53,575 nt of DNA, taken from assembly GCA_004796365.1 (NCBI GenBank), contig QZLE01000016.1, forward strand, positions 1-53,575, in the 5' to 3' direction. Below are positions 19,399 to 29,042 of this stretch, in pieces; the stretch's first letter is position 1; each line of letters begins with the position of its first letter. Source of the DNA: Gammaproteobacteria bacterium. Its GTDB lineage: Bacteria; Pseudomonadota; Gammaproteobacteria; QZLD01. Under the pieces are notes generated by a model. The model searched no databases, was not told the origin of the DNA, and saw only the letters and a program-made list of their open reading frames with translations. The position numbers and the translations under genes are program-made.

Positions 19399-20415
19399 TT
19401 ACTCGGCCTTAGGTGGGCGATTTAGAAGATCATTTACCGCCTCTTTAGCGGGTTTGTTTTCATAGATTACCTTGTATACTTGTTCGCAAATCGGTAGCTC
19501 AATATTCAAGTTTTTGCTTAGAGAGTAAACTTCTTTTGCAGTACGCAGTCCTTCAATGGCCTGCCCGATCTCATTTTGAATCTTTTCTAATGTCTTACCT
19601 TGCCCCAGGCCAATTCCAAAACGTCGATTGCGCGACTGATTGTCTGTGCAGGTTAAGACTAAATCACCAACACCAGATAGGCCCATAAAGGTCTCTATCT
19701 TTCCGCCGAAGGCAACTCCTAGCCTGGTCATCTCGTTTAGGCCGCGGGTGATTAAACCGGCTCGGGCATTGGCTCCATAGCCAAGGCCGTCAGATATTCC
19801 AGCTGCAACAGCCAGCACGTTTTTTATAGAGCCGCCAACTTCAACGCCAACAATATCTTGGCTGGTGTATGGTCTGAAAACGCTGGAACGCAATGAATCG
19901 GCAACTGCATCCGCAAAGCTAATATCGGGCGATGCAACGGTAACAGCTGTTGGCAAACCGCTTGCTACCTCTTTGGCGAAATTTGGTCCAGAAATAATAG
20001 CCGGGATAATATTCTTGCCAAGAATATCGGCAACTGTTTGGTGAAGCAGCCCGCCAGAGGATGAGTCGAGTCCTTTGGTGGCCCAGCATATGTACTTTTT
20101 TCTATTTATGAGATCTTTAAATTCTATCAAAGTTTCTCTGAAGGCAGAGCTGGGGATTACCAAAAGCAGGATATCGCATTCATAAATAACCTGCTTTGCT
20201 GACTCCGCAGGCTGAAGGTTTTCAGGGAACTTAATTCCAGGGAGGTAAGTGTTGTTTTCCCTGTTTTTGTTAATGCTGGAAAGAAGTTGAGTGTTAATGT
20301 CCCAGATTAAAACTTTATGGTTATTTCTTGCTAATAAAATACCTAGGGCACTACCCCACGAGCCCGCTCCAAGGATTCCAAATGAAGGCTTTGTATTTTT
20401 ATTTCTTTGGGTCAT
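19399..20415 (-). CDS. gpsA: NAD(P)H-dependent glycerol-3-phosphate dehydrogenase
   Basis: GILGAGSWGSALGILLARNNHKV N-terminus, SGPNFAKEVASGLPTAVTVAS, and GLSGVGDLVLTCTDNQSRNRRFG. Confidence 0.95.
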   Translation of the reverse strand: MTQRNKNTKPSFGILGAGSWGSALGILLARNNHKVLIWDINTQLLSSINKNRENNTYLPGIKFPENLQPAESAKQVIYECDILLLVIPSSAFRETLIEFKDLINRKKYICWATKGLDSSSGGLLHQTVADILGKNIIPAIISGPNFAKEVASGLPTAVTVASPDISFADAVADSLRSSVFRPYTSQDIVGVEVGGSIKNVLAVAAGISDGLGYGANARAGLITRGLNEMTRLGVAFGGKIETFMGLSGVGDLVLTCTDNQSRNRRFGIGLGQGKTLEKIQNEIGQAIEGLRTAKEVYSLSKNLNIELPICEQVYKVIYENKPAKEAVNDLLNRPPKAE

Positions 20416-20554
20416 CTGTTGTGTTATGTGCTCAATCCATGAAGCGCTTAGCTACCGTATTTATTTCTAGCTTAAAAGCGGTGCTTTGATTACTAGAAAT
20501 AAATGCGGCAATACTATTATTGCGCCCTCCTTCAGCAGGGCGATCAATTAGCAA

Positions 20555-21019
20555 TTAGTGCTTAACGCCTTCTTCCTTGGTGGTCTGTTGTTGAAGATGC
20601 TGTGCATATAGTGCATTAAAGTCAACTGGTTGAAGATAAAAAGGAGGGAATCCGCCTTTTTGAATAAGGTCTGCGACAGCTTCTCGAGCAAATGGGAATA
20701 CAACGCTTGGGCAGTAACTACCAAGTACGCCATCTTTGGCGTCATCAGCAAAGCCATCAAGGGTGAAAATTCCAGCCTGCTTCACTTCAGCAAGATAGGC
20801 TGTTTTATCTGCAACTTTCACGGTAACAGTAACGGTCAGCTCAACTTCGTAGTTCTTGTCGTCAAGTGTATTGGCATTATTGGAAAGTTCTACGTTTACT
20901 TCAGGTTTCCACTCTTCGCGAAAAAGTTGTGGTGTGTTTGGGCTTTCAAAAGAGATATCTTTGGTATAAACGCGTTGTAGGCCCAGCTGTGGTCCTGCTG
21001 GTTTTTGTTGTTCAGTCAT
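20555..21019 (-). CDS. secB: Protein-export chaperone SecB
   Basis: LQRVYTKDISFESPNTPQLFREEWKPEVN and YCPSVVFPFAREAVADLIQKGGFPPFYLQPVDFNALY. Confidence 0.95.
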   Translation of the reverse strand: MTEQQKPAGPQLGLQRVYTKDISFESPNTPQLFREEWKPEVNVELSNNANTLDDKNYEVELTVTVTVKVADKTAYLAEVKQAGIFTLDGFADDAKDGVLGSYCPSVVFPFAREAVADLIQKGGFPPFYLQPVDFNALYAQHLQQQTTKEEGVKH

Positions 21020-21050
21020 TTTATCAAACCTTTGTGAATGTTATTGAAAC

Positions 21051-21473
21051 TTATTTTTCTATTGGATAGTTTTCGTTTGTCCAGGCGGTTAACCCGCCGC
21101 TTAAGGTAGAAATGGTGTTAAAGCCATTATCTTTTAGGACTTTGCAGCTTTTAGCTGTGCGAATTCCTGTTTGGCAATAAACAATAATTTCCTTTTCCTT
21201 AAACTTAATGAGGTCACTAATTCTTTTTTCAAGGTCTGTTTCTGGAATATTTATTGCGCCTGTAATGTGCCCGTTAGCAAATTCGTTGTTTGAGCGAATA
21301 TCTAGAAAAGTAGCTTTATCTTGGTTAAAGCGGCTGATGGCGGTGGAGATGTCTATGCTTTTTGCACCATTGATGGATCGAGTAACTTCAGAAGTTATTA
21401 GTAAGATCAGGACTAAAATTAGCATCCCGAATAGTAGAGGGTGATTGGTTATAAATTCAATGTATTGTTGCAT
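21051..21473 (-). CDS. Membrane-anchored rhodanese-like domain protein
   Basis: N-terminal TM, FLDIRSNNEFANGHITGAINIP and IIVYCQTGIRTAKSC active-site loop. Confidence 0.88.
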   Translation of the reverse strand: MQQYIEFITNHPLLFGMLILVLILLITSEVTRSINGAKSIDISTAISRFNQDKATFLDIRSNNEFANGHITGAINIPETDLEKRISDLIKFKEKEIIVYCQTGIRTAKSCKVLKDNGFNTISTLSGGLTAWTNENYPIEK

Positions 21474-21865
21474 TTCTGTTCTCTGCGAGCCTAAATAAAT
21501 TTACTCCATTACTCATTATTTTGCTGAGTAAAATATTTACAAAATAATGAGTAGCGGTACGATGCTGGAATAATAATATATCCCAGCAACATTATAAATA
21601 GATATATAGTTGCAGAATCAGCTTTTTAATCTATGAGCATAACAGGAATGCTACAAGCTTAAGTAATTGCTGTAGTTTCATAATGTGCTTTCTCAACTGG
21701 CGCTAATGCATTTACTACATGCGCATTAAAAAAAGAGGCTTATAGCAAAGCTATATATTTAGCTGAGCACGAATAATAATCAGTGCCAGCAGATGGCCGC
21801 GCATACAAGCTATCGGGTACGCTCGTTGAGGAGTCGAACCAAAACAGATTTTTAGCAGTGCGCGC

Positions 21866-22177
21866 TTACTCGCCAACAAATACGTTTTTAGCCATGTTAA
21901 TAAGGCTAACTGTGCGAGTATCTCCAAGGCGGTAATAAACCTTGTTTGCATCTTTGCGAGATGTAATGATCTCTTTGTCGCGCAAAATTGCCAGGTGCTG
22001 TGAAATATTGCTTTGTGAAGTACCTACATGGTCAACAATATCCTGCACGCTTTTTTCTGTTTCGCTAAGAGTGCATAAGATCTTTAGACGTAGAGGATGA
22101 GACATCGCTCTAAGTGATCTTGATGCTTTTTCTATTTCCTCTTCCCCAGAGAGTTGTAGCTCATCAAAAATTTTCAT
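21866..22177 (-). CDS. ArsR-family winged-helix transcriptional regulator
   Basis: SHPLRLKILCTLSETEKSVQDIVDHVGTSQSNISQHLAILRDKEIITSRKDANKVYYRL. Start likely at MKIFDEL; ORF extends to 22207. Confidence 0.85.
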   Translation of the reverse strand: MKIFDELQLSGEEEIEKASRSLRAMSHPLRLKILCTLSETEKSVQDIVDHVGTSQSNISQHLAILRDKEIITSRKDANKVYYRLGDTRTVSLINMAKNVFVGE

Positions 22178-22614
22178 TTTTTTGGTTCCTTTGATTCTTA
22201 GGCCCAATTATGTCCTGGTTGGTTATATAAGTAGCTATTGTTTTTACTTCGTATTACTGCGTATAACTGCATCATTTTAGTGTTATAGATCAAACAAAAA
22301 ACTGATTTCGTGAGATTTTTATTAAATCATGAAATAGTAAATTTGTAATCACAATTCGCATTATGACTCGAAATAAAGTAATTGTCTATTGTTAAATTAT
22401 AAAAAAGTTATTGAAACTAGAGGCTTGGGTACAGCGCTAGATCGGAAGGTGGGGACTATAGCCTGTAATGTTAAGGAAGACAAAGATCATGCATGGGCAT
22501 TGAAACTAATTGTTGGTTATAATGGTCCTTATAATTATTGATTAAATGATTAGTGGATAGTAAAAAAATGACATGTTTTGCACTGAATTGGGGTTGGAAT
22601 AAGAGAGGTGGAGA

Positions 22615-23769
22615 GTGAGTTTGTCATTTTGCCGTTTTTTTCCGGTGGTTGTTTTGTTCTTTGTGGTTGTATATCCAAATGTGTCTGGTGCAGAACCGGA
22701 TGCCCAAGAAAAGGCTAAGCAACTGCAGAAGTTGCGCACTAGTATCAAAAGCCTTCAGCAGGCATTAGAATCTGACCAGGGGGAAAAAAGTGAGCTGGTA
22801 AAGCAGTTGCGCAAAATTGAGGTCAAAGTTGGTGCTGTAAGTAAAAAAGTGCGCGGCCTGGATACAAAGATCTCTGAGAAAGAGCGCAAGTTAAAAAAGC
22901 TAAAAGATGAGTATGCACAGCAGTCTGAAAACCTTGGATTCCAAAAGGATATTTTGGCACAGCAGGTTATTGCGGCATATGCAATGGGAAGGCAGGAATA
23001 TCTTAAGTTGCTTTTGAATCAGCATGATCCGGCCACCGTTGCTCGTACCTTCGTCTACTACGAATATCTAAACTCTGCTAGAAAAGAGAGGATTGATGAT
23101 GTAACCGGGCGCCTTGAAAAACTGGCCGTTCTAAAAAGAAAAATAAATTTGCAGTTAGAATCGATCTCAAGGAATAAAAAAGCCCTGGAAACAGAACAGA
23201 AAAAATTGGTTAAATCTAGGGTGGTTAGGGAAAAATTGTTGACTGAAATTCAGGGACGTATAAAAACCAAAGGTAAAAAATTAAAAGGGATGCGTCTTGA
23301 TGAAAAGCAGCTGCTGAAGCTGGTGCAAGAACTGCAGAATGCACTGTCTGATATTCCAACTCAGCTTGATAGTGATATCAAAAAGCTAAAAGGAAGGATG
23401 AAATTGCCGGTACGTGGCTATGTTTTCAATAAGTTTGGCTCTTCCCGCGGGCGAGGTCTATCCCGTTGGAAAGGGGTGTTTATCAAGGCTAAAGGGGGCG
23501 CTGATGTGGCTGCATTGTCTCATGGGAGGGTGGTGTTTTCTGATTGGTTTAAAGGTTTGGGATTACTTACTATTATTGATCATGGCGATGGTATTATGAG
23601 TCTTTATGGGCATAACCAGAGTTTATATAAAGATGCCGGTGATTGGGTTGATGCTGGTGATGTGATTGCATCGGTAGGAAATTCCGGTGGAAATATAGAT
23701 AGTGGTTTATACTTTGAAATAAGAATTAATGGGAAACCACAAAATCCGATTGCCTGGTGCAGGCGCTAG
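22615..23769 (+). CDS. envC: Murein hydrolase activator EnvC (LytM/M23 domain)
   Basis: Signal peptide, long coiled coil, C-terminal LytM-like domain (GRVVFSDWFKGLGLLTIIDHGDGIMSLYGHN); followed by ctpA. Confidence 0.9.
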   Translation: MSLSFCRFFPVVVLFFVVVYPNVSGAEPDAQEKAKQLQKLRTSIKSLQQALESDQGEKSELVKQLRKIEVKVGAVSKKVRGLDTKISEKERKLKKLKDEYAQQSENLGFQKDILAQQVIAAYAMGRQEYLKLLLNQHDPATVARTFVYYEYLNSARKERIDDVTGRLEKLAVLKRKINLQLESISRNKKALETEQKKLVKSRVVREKLLTEIQGRIKTKGKKLKGMRLDEKQLLKLVQELQNALSDIPTQLDSDIKKLKGRMKLPVRGYVFNKFGSSRGRGLSRWKGVFIKAKGGADVAALSHGRVVFSDWFKGLGLLTIIDHGDGIMSLYGHNQSLYKDAGDWVDAGDVIASVGNSGGNIDSGLYFEIRINGKPQNPIAWCRR

Positions 23770-23783
23770 TATGGAGTTTCTGA

Positions 23784-25118
23784 ATGAGAGTTGGGATTAA
23801 AAAAATATTATTGGTTGCAACTGTTTTGTGCAGCGTGTGGTCATGGGGTGCTTTTGCTGATGAAAAAGCTGGCGGTAAGTCAGAAAGTGGCAAGACCACA
23901 GTACATCCGATTGACCAGGGGTTGCCGATAGACGAGCTGCTTTCGCTTTCTCGTTCCTTTGCTCAGATAAAGGCAGGGTATGTTGAGGATGTGGACGATA
24001 AAGCCCTATTGCAGGGAGCAATTCGAGGGATGCTGCAATCTCTTGATCCCCATTCTACATTTTTGGCTGAAGAAGAACTAAAAGAATTGCGTGAAGGTAC
24101 CAGTGGTGAGTTTGGTGGTCTTGGTATTGAAGTTGGAATGGAGAACGGATTTGTTAAGGTTATCGCACCTATTGATGATACTCCTGCGCAAAGGGCTGGT
24201 ATAAGGGCAGGAGACCTGATTATTCGTCTTGATGATAAACCGGTTAAGGGGTTGTCTTTGCATGAAGCGGTAAAAATAATGCGCGGTAAGCCTGGTGAGC
24301 CTATTGAACTAACAGTTATGCGCGAAGGTAATGGTAAGCCGTTTAAGGTTACCATTGTGCGCGATGTAATCAAGGTTAAAAGTGTTAAGAGCAAGGTTGT
24401 AGGAGAAGAATTTGGTTATGTGCGCATCACTCAGTTTCAGGCAAGGACTGGAGAATATCTGCAAACCGCATTGGATGAACTAAATAGTAAGATTAAGCTG
24501 AAGGGGCTGGTTATTGATCTGCGCAATAATCCTGGAGGAGTGCTGCAAGCCGCTGTCGATGTGTCTGATACATTTATTAATGATGGTTTGATTGTCTATA
24601 CGCAGGGACGTGAGCAAAAACCGATTATGAGTTTCAATGCTGTTCCTGGGGATCAGCTAAATGGTGCACCAATTGTAGTGCTTATCAATGGTGGTTCGGC
24701 ATCTGCATCGGAGATTGTTGCTGGTGCCCTTCAAGATCATGGGCGTGCAGTAATCATTGGTTCTAGATCTTTTGGTAAGGGGTCGGTGCAGACTATCCTA
24801 CCTTTGCCAGGTGGTAAAACTGCTGTGAAGCTGACAACGGCGCGCTACTATACTCCGAATGGGCGTTCGATTCAGGCCGAGGGTATTAAGCCCGATGTTA
24901 TTTTGGATGAATTGCAACTGTTGAGAAAGGATGCCGCAAAGGTTGGTATGGTGAAAGAGGCTGATCTGGTCGGCCATTTGAAAAATGGCAAATCGAACGC
25001 GAAAGGTGATGGAGAAGCCGTTGCGGAAAAACCTGAACTTGCCATTACTGATTATGCGTTGAGTGAGGCAATAAACTTGCTGAAAGGTATATCTATTTTG
25101 CAAAGGGCTGGCAAGTAA
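23784..25118 (+). CDS. ctpA: S41-family C-terminal processing peptidase
   Basis: PDZ region GGLGIEVGMENGFVKVIAPIDDTPAQRAGIRAGDLI; catalytic GGSASASEIVAGALQDHGRAVIIGSRSFGKGSVQ. Confidence 0.93.
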   Translation: MRVGIKKILLVATVLCSVWSWGAFADEKAGGKSESGKTTVHPIDQGLPIDELLSLSRSFAQIKAGYVEDVDDKALLQGAIRGMLQSLDPHSTFLAEEELKELREGTSGEFGGLGIEVGMENGFVKVIAPIDDTPAQRAGIRAGDLIIRLDDKPVKGLSLHEAVKIMRGKPGEPIELTVMREGNGKPFKVTIVRDVIKVKSVKSKVVGEEFGYVRITQFQARTGEYLQTALDELNSKIKLKGLVIDLRNNPGGVLQAAVDVSDTFINDGLIVYTQGREQKPIMSFNAVPGDQLNGAPIVVLINGGSASASEIVAGALQDHGRAVIIGSRSFGKGSVQTILPLPGGKTAVKLTTARYYTPNGRSIQAEGIKPDVILDELQLLRKDAAKVGMVKEADLVGHLKNGKSNAKGDGEAVAEKPELAITDYALSEAINLLKGISILQRAGK

Positions 25119-25129
25119 GAAGGTTATAA

Positions 25130-25909
25130 TTGAAAAGGTTGCATTTTTATCTTTTATTTCTGTTGCTTGTGCCATTCAATATAAATGCAGAAACCCGGCT
25201 GCCGGTTGTTAGTATTATCATTGATGATCTGGGGCAGGATCTGCAGGCCGCCCAACAAGTGATTGATCTCCCTGGATCTGTCGTTTCTGCTGTTTTACCA
25301 AATACCAAACATGCCCAGCAAGTTGCATTTTTGACTCATTATTCCGGTAAAGAAGTGATTTTGCACCAACCCATGCAGTCAGTTGCGGGTAACAGACTTG
25401 GTGGTGGTGCCATTGTGCTGGATATGACACGTCAGCAGGTGTGGAAGACTCTTGAGTCGAATTTGAATAAAATTCCGTTTGCTGTTGGTATGAACCACCA
25501 CATGGGCAGTTTGATATCTCAACACCCGGGTCATATGTCGTGGATTATGGAATACCTGAAACAGCGCAGTGACCTATTCTATATAGATAGTAGAACTACT
25601 AAGGAAACAGTGGCGCAACAGCTGGCTTCAGAGGTGGGGGTGCGTAATACCCGGCGCAATGTGTTTTTAGATCATGATGTTACGGAGCAAGCGATATCTT
25701 ACCAGTTGCACCGGATGATACGGCTTGCACGAAGGGATGGTAGTGCTGTGGCCATTGGGCATCCATTTCCAGAAACAATAAGTGTATTGCGACGCGAGAT
25801 TCCCCACTTCGCGGAGTATGGTGTCAGGTTAGTACCAGTTTCTGAGGTGATAGCTTTAAGAAATGGTGAGAAGTCCAGGGTGGTGGAAGTTGCCGGGAAA
25901 GCAAAGTGA
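25130..25909 (+). CDS. Divergent polysaccharide deacetylase family protein (YibQ-like)
   Basis: PVVSIIIDDLGQDLQAAQQVIDLPGSVVSAVLPNT and FYIDSRTTKETVAQQLASEVGV; location after envC-ctpA. TTG start assumed. Confidence 0.85.
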   Translation: MKRLHFYLLFLLLVPFNINAETRLPVVSIIIDDLGQDLQAAQQVIDLPGSVVSAVLPNTKHAQQVAFLTHYSGKEVILHQPMQSVAGNRLGGGAIVLDMTRQQVWKTLESNLNKIPFAVGMNHHMGSLISQHPGHMSWIMEYLKQRSDLFYIDSRTTKETVAQQLASEVGVRNTRRNVFLDHDVTEQAISYQLHRMIRLARRDGSAVAIGHPFPETISVLRREIPHFAEYGVRLVPVSEVIALRNGEKSRVVEVAGKAK

Positions 25910-25934
25910 GAGTTGCGCCTGTATTTGTCTTGAT

Positions 25935-26780
25935 TTAACTGCTGACAAACTCCAGAGTAAGGTTCTGCACCTGAGAACGCCACTGTTCTGAGGCGAAGGT
26001 GTGATTTGCACCTGTGATGGTCGTAATTGGGATCGGCTTGGTGCTTATTAACTGTTGCCATTTCTGTCCATTGGTGGCGGTAACAAACTCCTTTGCAGTC
26101 AGGTCATTTTCGCTTAGGACTATCTGTGTTTTCCCCTCAAATCTTTGTAGTTTTTGCAGCATCATCTCTTGCAAATAGCCTGGCTGGCTATGTTGAGGTT
26201 GATCTTTTGGGATCTGTTCGTTTTTGTTTTTTTTCATTACTAATAAATTGCTGACAAAGTCGCTAGCTGCACTGAATATCTTAACCTGACCTGTAAATAC
26301 CCGCTTCCAAAACTGCAATGAGAACATCTGTTTTTTGTAGTGGTTTTTTACCAGAGATTCTGCGGCAAGCTGCTCATTCTTTACCCATGGGTTAAGCAGA
26401 AATAGGCCAGTTATCCGAGAATCAGTTTCGCAGTACTTGGTAATTGCAGTCGCTGCGTCACAAAGTCCCCAAAGAACAATTTTTTTGATCTCAGGACATT
26501 TGAGTTGTAGGGTGTCTATGGCTTGCTTAATGCTGGTATCGATATCCATGTATGATTTAAATTCGCCACCGCTATCGCCCATTCCGGCACAGTCAAATCT
26601 AATGCTAGTGATTCCGCTGGTGGCAAGAAAACGACTTAGTTTTAAGAACTGGCGGTGGCTGCCAATTCTATATTGAGGGCCTCCCACAACAATAACCACA
26701 CCGGTTTGACTTCCTTGGGCAATGTGGATTATTCCAAGCTGTTGTTGTTCGCCGAAGATAACGGGGATTTCTCTATTCAC
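25935..26780 (-). CDS. Alpha/beta hydrolase, exosortase A system-associated hydrolase 1-like
   Basis: VVIVVGGPQYRIGSHRQFLKLSRFLATSGITSIRFDCAGMGDSGGE. Probable GTG start at 26780; ORF extends to 26828. Confidence 0.78.
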   Translation of the reverse strand: MNREIPVIFGEQQQLGIIHIAQGSQTGVVIVVGGPQYRIGSHRQFLKLSRFLATSGITSIRFDCAGMGDSGGEFKSYMDIDTSIKQAIDTLQLKCPEIKKIVLWGLCDAATAITKYCETDSRITGLFLLNPWVKNEQLAAESLVKNHYKKQMFSLQFWKRVFTGQVKIFSAASDFVSNLLVMKKNKNEQIPKDQPQHSQPGYLQEMMLQKLQRFEGKTQIVLSENDLTAKEFVTATNGQKWQQLISTKPIPITTITGANHTFASEQWRSQVQNLTLEFVSS

Positions 26781-27648
26781 TTTTAACCTCCTGCGTATTT
26801 TGCAGTAAGTGGTTGGCTGTGATTTCAATCAGGCTATCACATCTGGCTATTTCCTGACAGGCCCAGAACTGGTGTCCAGCACAGGTTGCAAAATTTAACT
26901 CAGGGTGCGATTCATTAAGTTTTTGCTGTAGTTTTTGATAAGGGATAGAGGTGGTGCCGCTGGAATTTATTTCAAAGGTCGAAATGTCAGCTGCAGTTGC
27001 CAATTTGAAATCGCTGAGATTTAGGCTGCAGATATCATTGAATAATTGTTTTGATAATGGGTAACCAGAAATCTCCAGGGGTTCTCCGTTTTGTATCGAC
27101 GCGATTATTTCACTGGTATTTTTTGGGTAGCCGGCCTTACTAATCTGGATGGTAATTGATTCTGCCAGTTTGAGGCGAATGAATTGCTTCATATAAGCAG
27201 CCATGTCCGGGATTGGTTGCCAGAGCAGAAGCTTTTGTTGCTTTGATATGGGAACGCGATTATTAAGAAAGCTGGCGGCAATATTGGCTCCAAGCCTGAG
27301 GCCACCGAGGATCAGGTTGTCGCACTGTAACTGCTTTAGAATATGGTTTATCACGTTGGAAATATCTTGATGCCAGATCTCTAAGTTGGCTTGATCAAGA
27401 TCGCCTTGGCTGTCCCCACATCCAAATAGGTCGATTAGTGTGGTTTCAATCCCATGCTTGGCCAGCTCGCGGCCTAGTGCAGAAAGTATATGACGGGATT
27501 TATTGGCTTCTTCGGCAAATGGGGGGATAAATAACAGTTGGGTATGAGAGTTATTGCTGCGAAAGGTTAGGGTAAAGATATCGCCAGCTGTGCTGGGGAT
27601 AAACTTTGGATCAGGCTGGGAGTATTTATTCGCTATCCCATCATTCAT
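26773..27648 (-). CDS. Alpha/beta hydrolase, exosortase A system-associated hydrolase 2-like
   Basis: LLFIPPFAEEANKSRHILSALGRELAKHGIETTLIDLFGCGDSQGD motif. Confidence 0.8.
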   Translation of the reverse strand: MNDGIANKYSQPDPKFIPSTAGDIFTLTFRSNNSHTQLLFIPPFAEEANKSRHILSALGRELAKHGIETTLIDLFGCGDSQGDLDQANLEIWHQDISNVINHILKQLQCDNLILGGLRLGANIAASFLNNRVPISKQQKLLLWQPIPDMAAYMKQFIRLKLAESITIQISKAGYPKNTSEIIASIQNGEPLEISGYPLSKQLFNDICSLNLSDFKLATAADISTFEINSSGTTSIPYQKLQQKLNESHPELNFATCAGHQFWACQEIARCDSLIEITANHLLQNTQEVKSE

Positions 27649-27672
27649 CGGTTTATCCCGCCAGGCTAGGTT

Positions 27673-27918
27673 TTAGCCTACTTTGCGTTCGATAAATGCA
27701 GCAAGGTTTCCTACAGTTTCAAATGCATCTGCGCTGATTTCATCGTCTTCAACGACGATGCCATACTTTTCTTCAATTGCAGTGATAAGACTAACTACTG
27801 CCATTGAGTCTAACTCGGGAATATATCCAAGTAGAGGGGTTTCTGCTGTATATGCGCTGACTTCGTCATGTATGTGTAGGATTTCAGCTAATAGCTGTTT
27901 CACTTCTTCTAAGTACAT
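27673..27918 (-). CDS. Acyl carrier protein
   Basis: 81 aa; ETPLLGYIPELDSMAVVSLITAIEEKYGI carries the D-S-M phosphopantetheine site. Confidence 0.88.
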   Translation of the reverse strand: MYLEEVKQLLAEILHIHDEVSAYTAETPLLGYIPELDSMAVVSLITAIEEKYGIVVEDDEISADAFETVGNLAAFIERKVG

Positions 27919-27920
27919 AA

Positions 27921-29024
27921 TTACCCTGCTTTTTTACTGGGGAAAAAATTCAGGCGCTTAACGAGCTTGCCGCCGAAGTGCCTGGTGGCGGCAAATATAC
28001 CATATGCAGTTCGATGATTGAAAGCAATAATGCCCCATTTTTCATCTCTTTGTGACATCCATTGTTTTTTGTAATAGTCGTCTCCGCTTAAGAAGTCCAG
28101 GATTGTGGCCTGGTCTTGATTAATGCTGTAGTCAGCCATTTTATATGTTAGCAGTGTGCCAGGTGAAAATTCTTTGTAACTCTCATCAAAGGCAAGCTTA
28201 AAAATTGATGATCTTTGACCAATGTTAAACCATATCTGCGCTGCTGCAGGTCTATTATCTATGTATAGAATGCCTAAACGCAGTTGCCCTTTTTCAGCCA
28301 GGTCCATGATTATAGCGTCGAAGAACTCTCTGTTACCTTCCTCTTTTTTCCAGCGTAGTTGGTAGAGATATTTAAACTCCTGGTATGCAGGGGCTATCTC
28401 TTCAATTTTGGTGTAAACCTTTAATTCCCATACGTGGCTTTTATCAAGCTTCTTTTGGCGGCGATTAATAGTGTTCTTCAGTTGGGTTTGTAGGTTGTTT
28501 TTGTATTCGTCAAAACTGGAAATGTCAGTGTGCAGCCAGTTGCCAAACCTAAAATAGGTATCGGTTACCATATGGTGCTTTATGCCTTTTATCAAAGGAG
28601 TTATCAATACGCCTTTGGGGTTAATAGGTTCAATGTCTATTATTTCCGGCAAGTAGTTTTTTATTGCATAGCCAATGCAGTGCGAAATTAACTCGCTATT
28701 GGACGAGTTGTTGCTAATAATTATTGGAGAAAAGTTATGGCTGTATATGGTTGTTAGTGCGCCAAGATGTTTTTTTTCATTCTTATAATAGATCTGCAGA
28801 GGTAGAATCACTGTGCTGTTGTTTTCTTCAGCGCAGATTATTATCGGGGACGCACCTGGTTTGAGGGCGTAATTTAATAGTTCTTTATACCATTCGTAGC
28901 TGCTATCAAATTCTAGTTTATTTTTATTTTGTTCTACGTGCTGTCCATGATTTCCATGCTGCCAAAGGGCCTGAAGCTTGTCAGGGATAGATCGTATATC
29001 TTCATAGACATTGATGTTAACCAT
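27921..29024 (-). CDS. GNAT/FemAB-like acyltransferase (Acetyltransf_6-type)
   Basis: YLYQLRWKKEEGNREFFDAIIMDLAEKGQLRLGILYIDNRPAAAQIWFNIGQRSSIFKLAFDESYKEFSPGTLLTYKM. Adjacent to the ACP gene. Confidence 0.78.
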   Translation of the reverse strand: MVNINVYEDIRSIPDKLQALWQHGNHGQHVEQNKNKLEFDSSYEWYKELLNYALKPGASPIIICAEENNSTVILPLQIYYKNEKKHLGALTTIYSHNFSPIIISNNSSNSELISHCIGYAIKNYLPEIIDIEPINPKGVLITPLIKGIKHHMVTDTYFRFGNWLHTDISSFDEYKNNLQTQLKNTINRRQKKLDKSHVWELKVYTKIEEIAPAYQEFKYLYQLRWKKEEGNREFFDAIIMDLAEKGQLRLGILYIDNRPAAAQIWFNIGQRSSIFKLAFDESYKEFSPGTLLTYKMADYSINQDQATILDFLSGDDYYKKQWMSQRDEKWGIIAFNHRTAYGIFAATRHFGGKLVKRLNFFPSKKAG

Positions 29025-29042
29025 AACTGAAATTGTGCAGGA

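Noticed and set aside
21775-21870. GGTTCGACTCC on the minus strand, resembling a tRNA/tmRNA T-loop
   Set aside because: The T-stem does not pair beyond two bases and no acceptor, anticodon or CCA end could be found.
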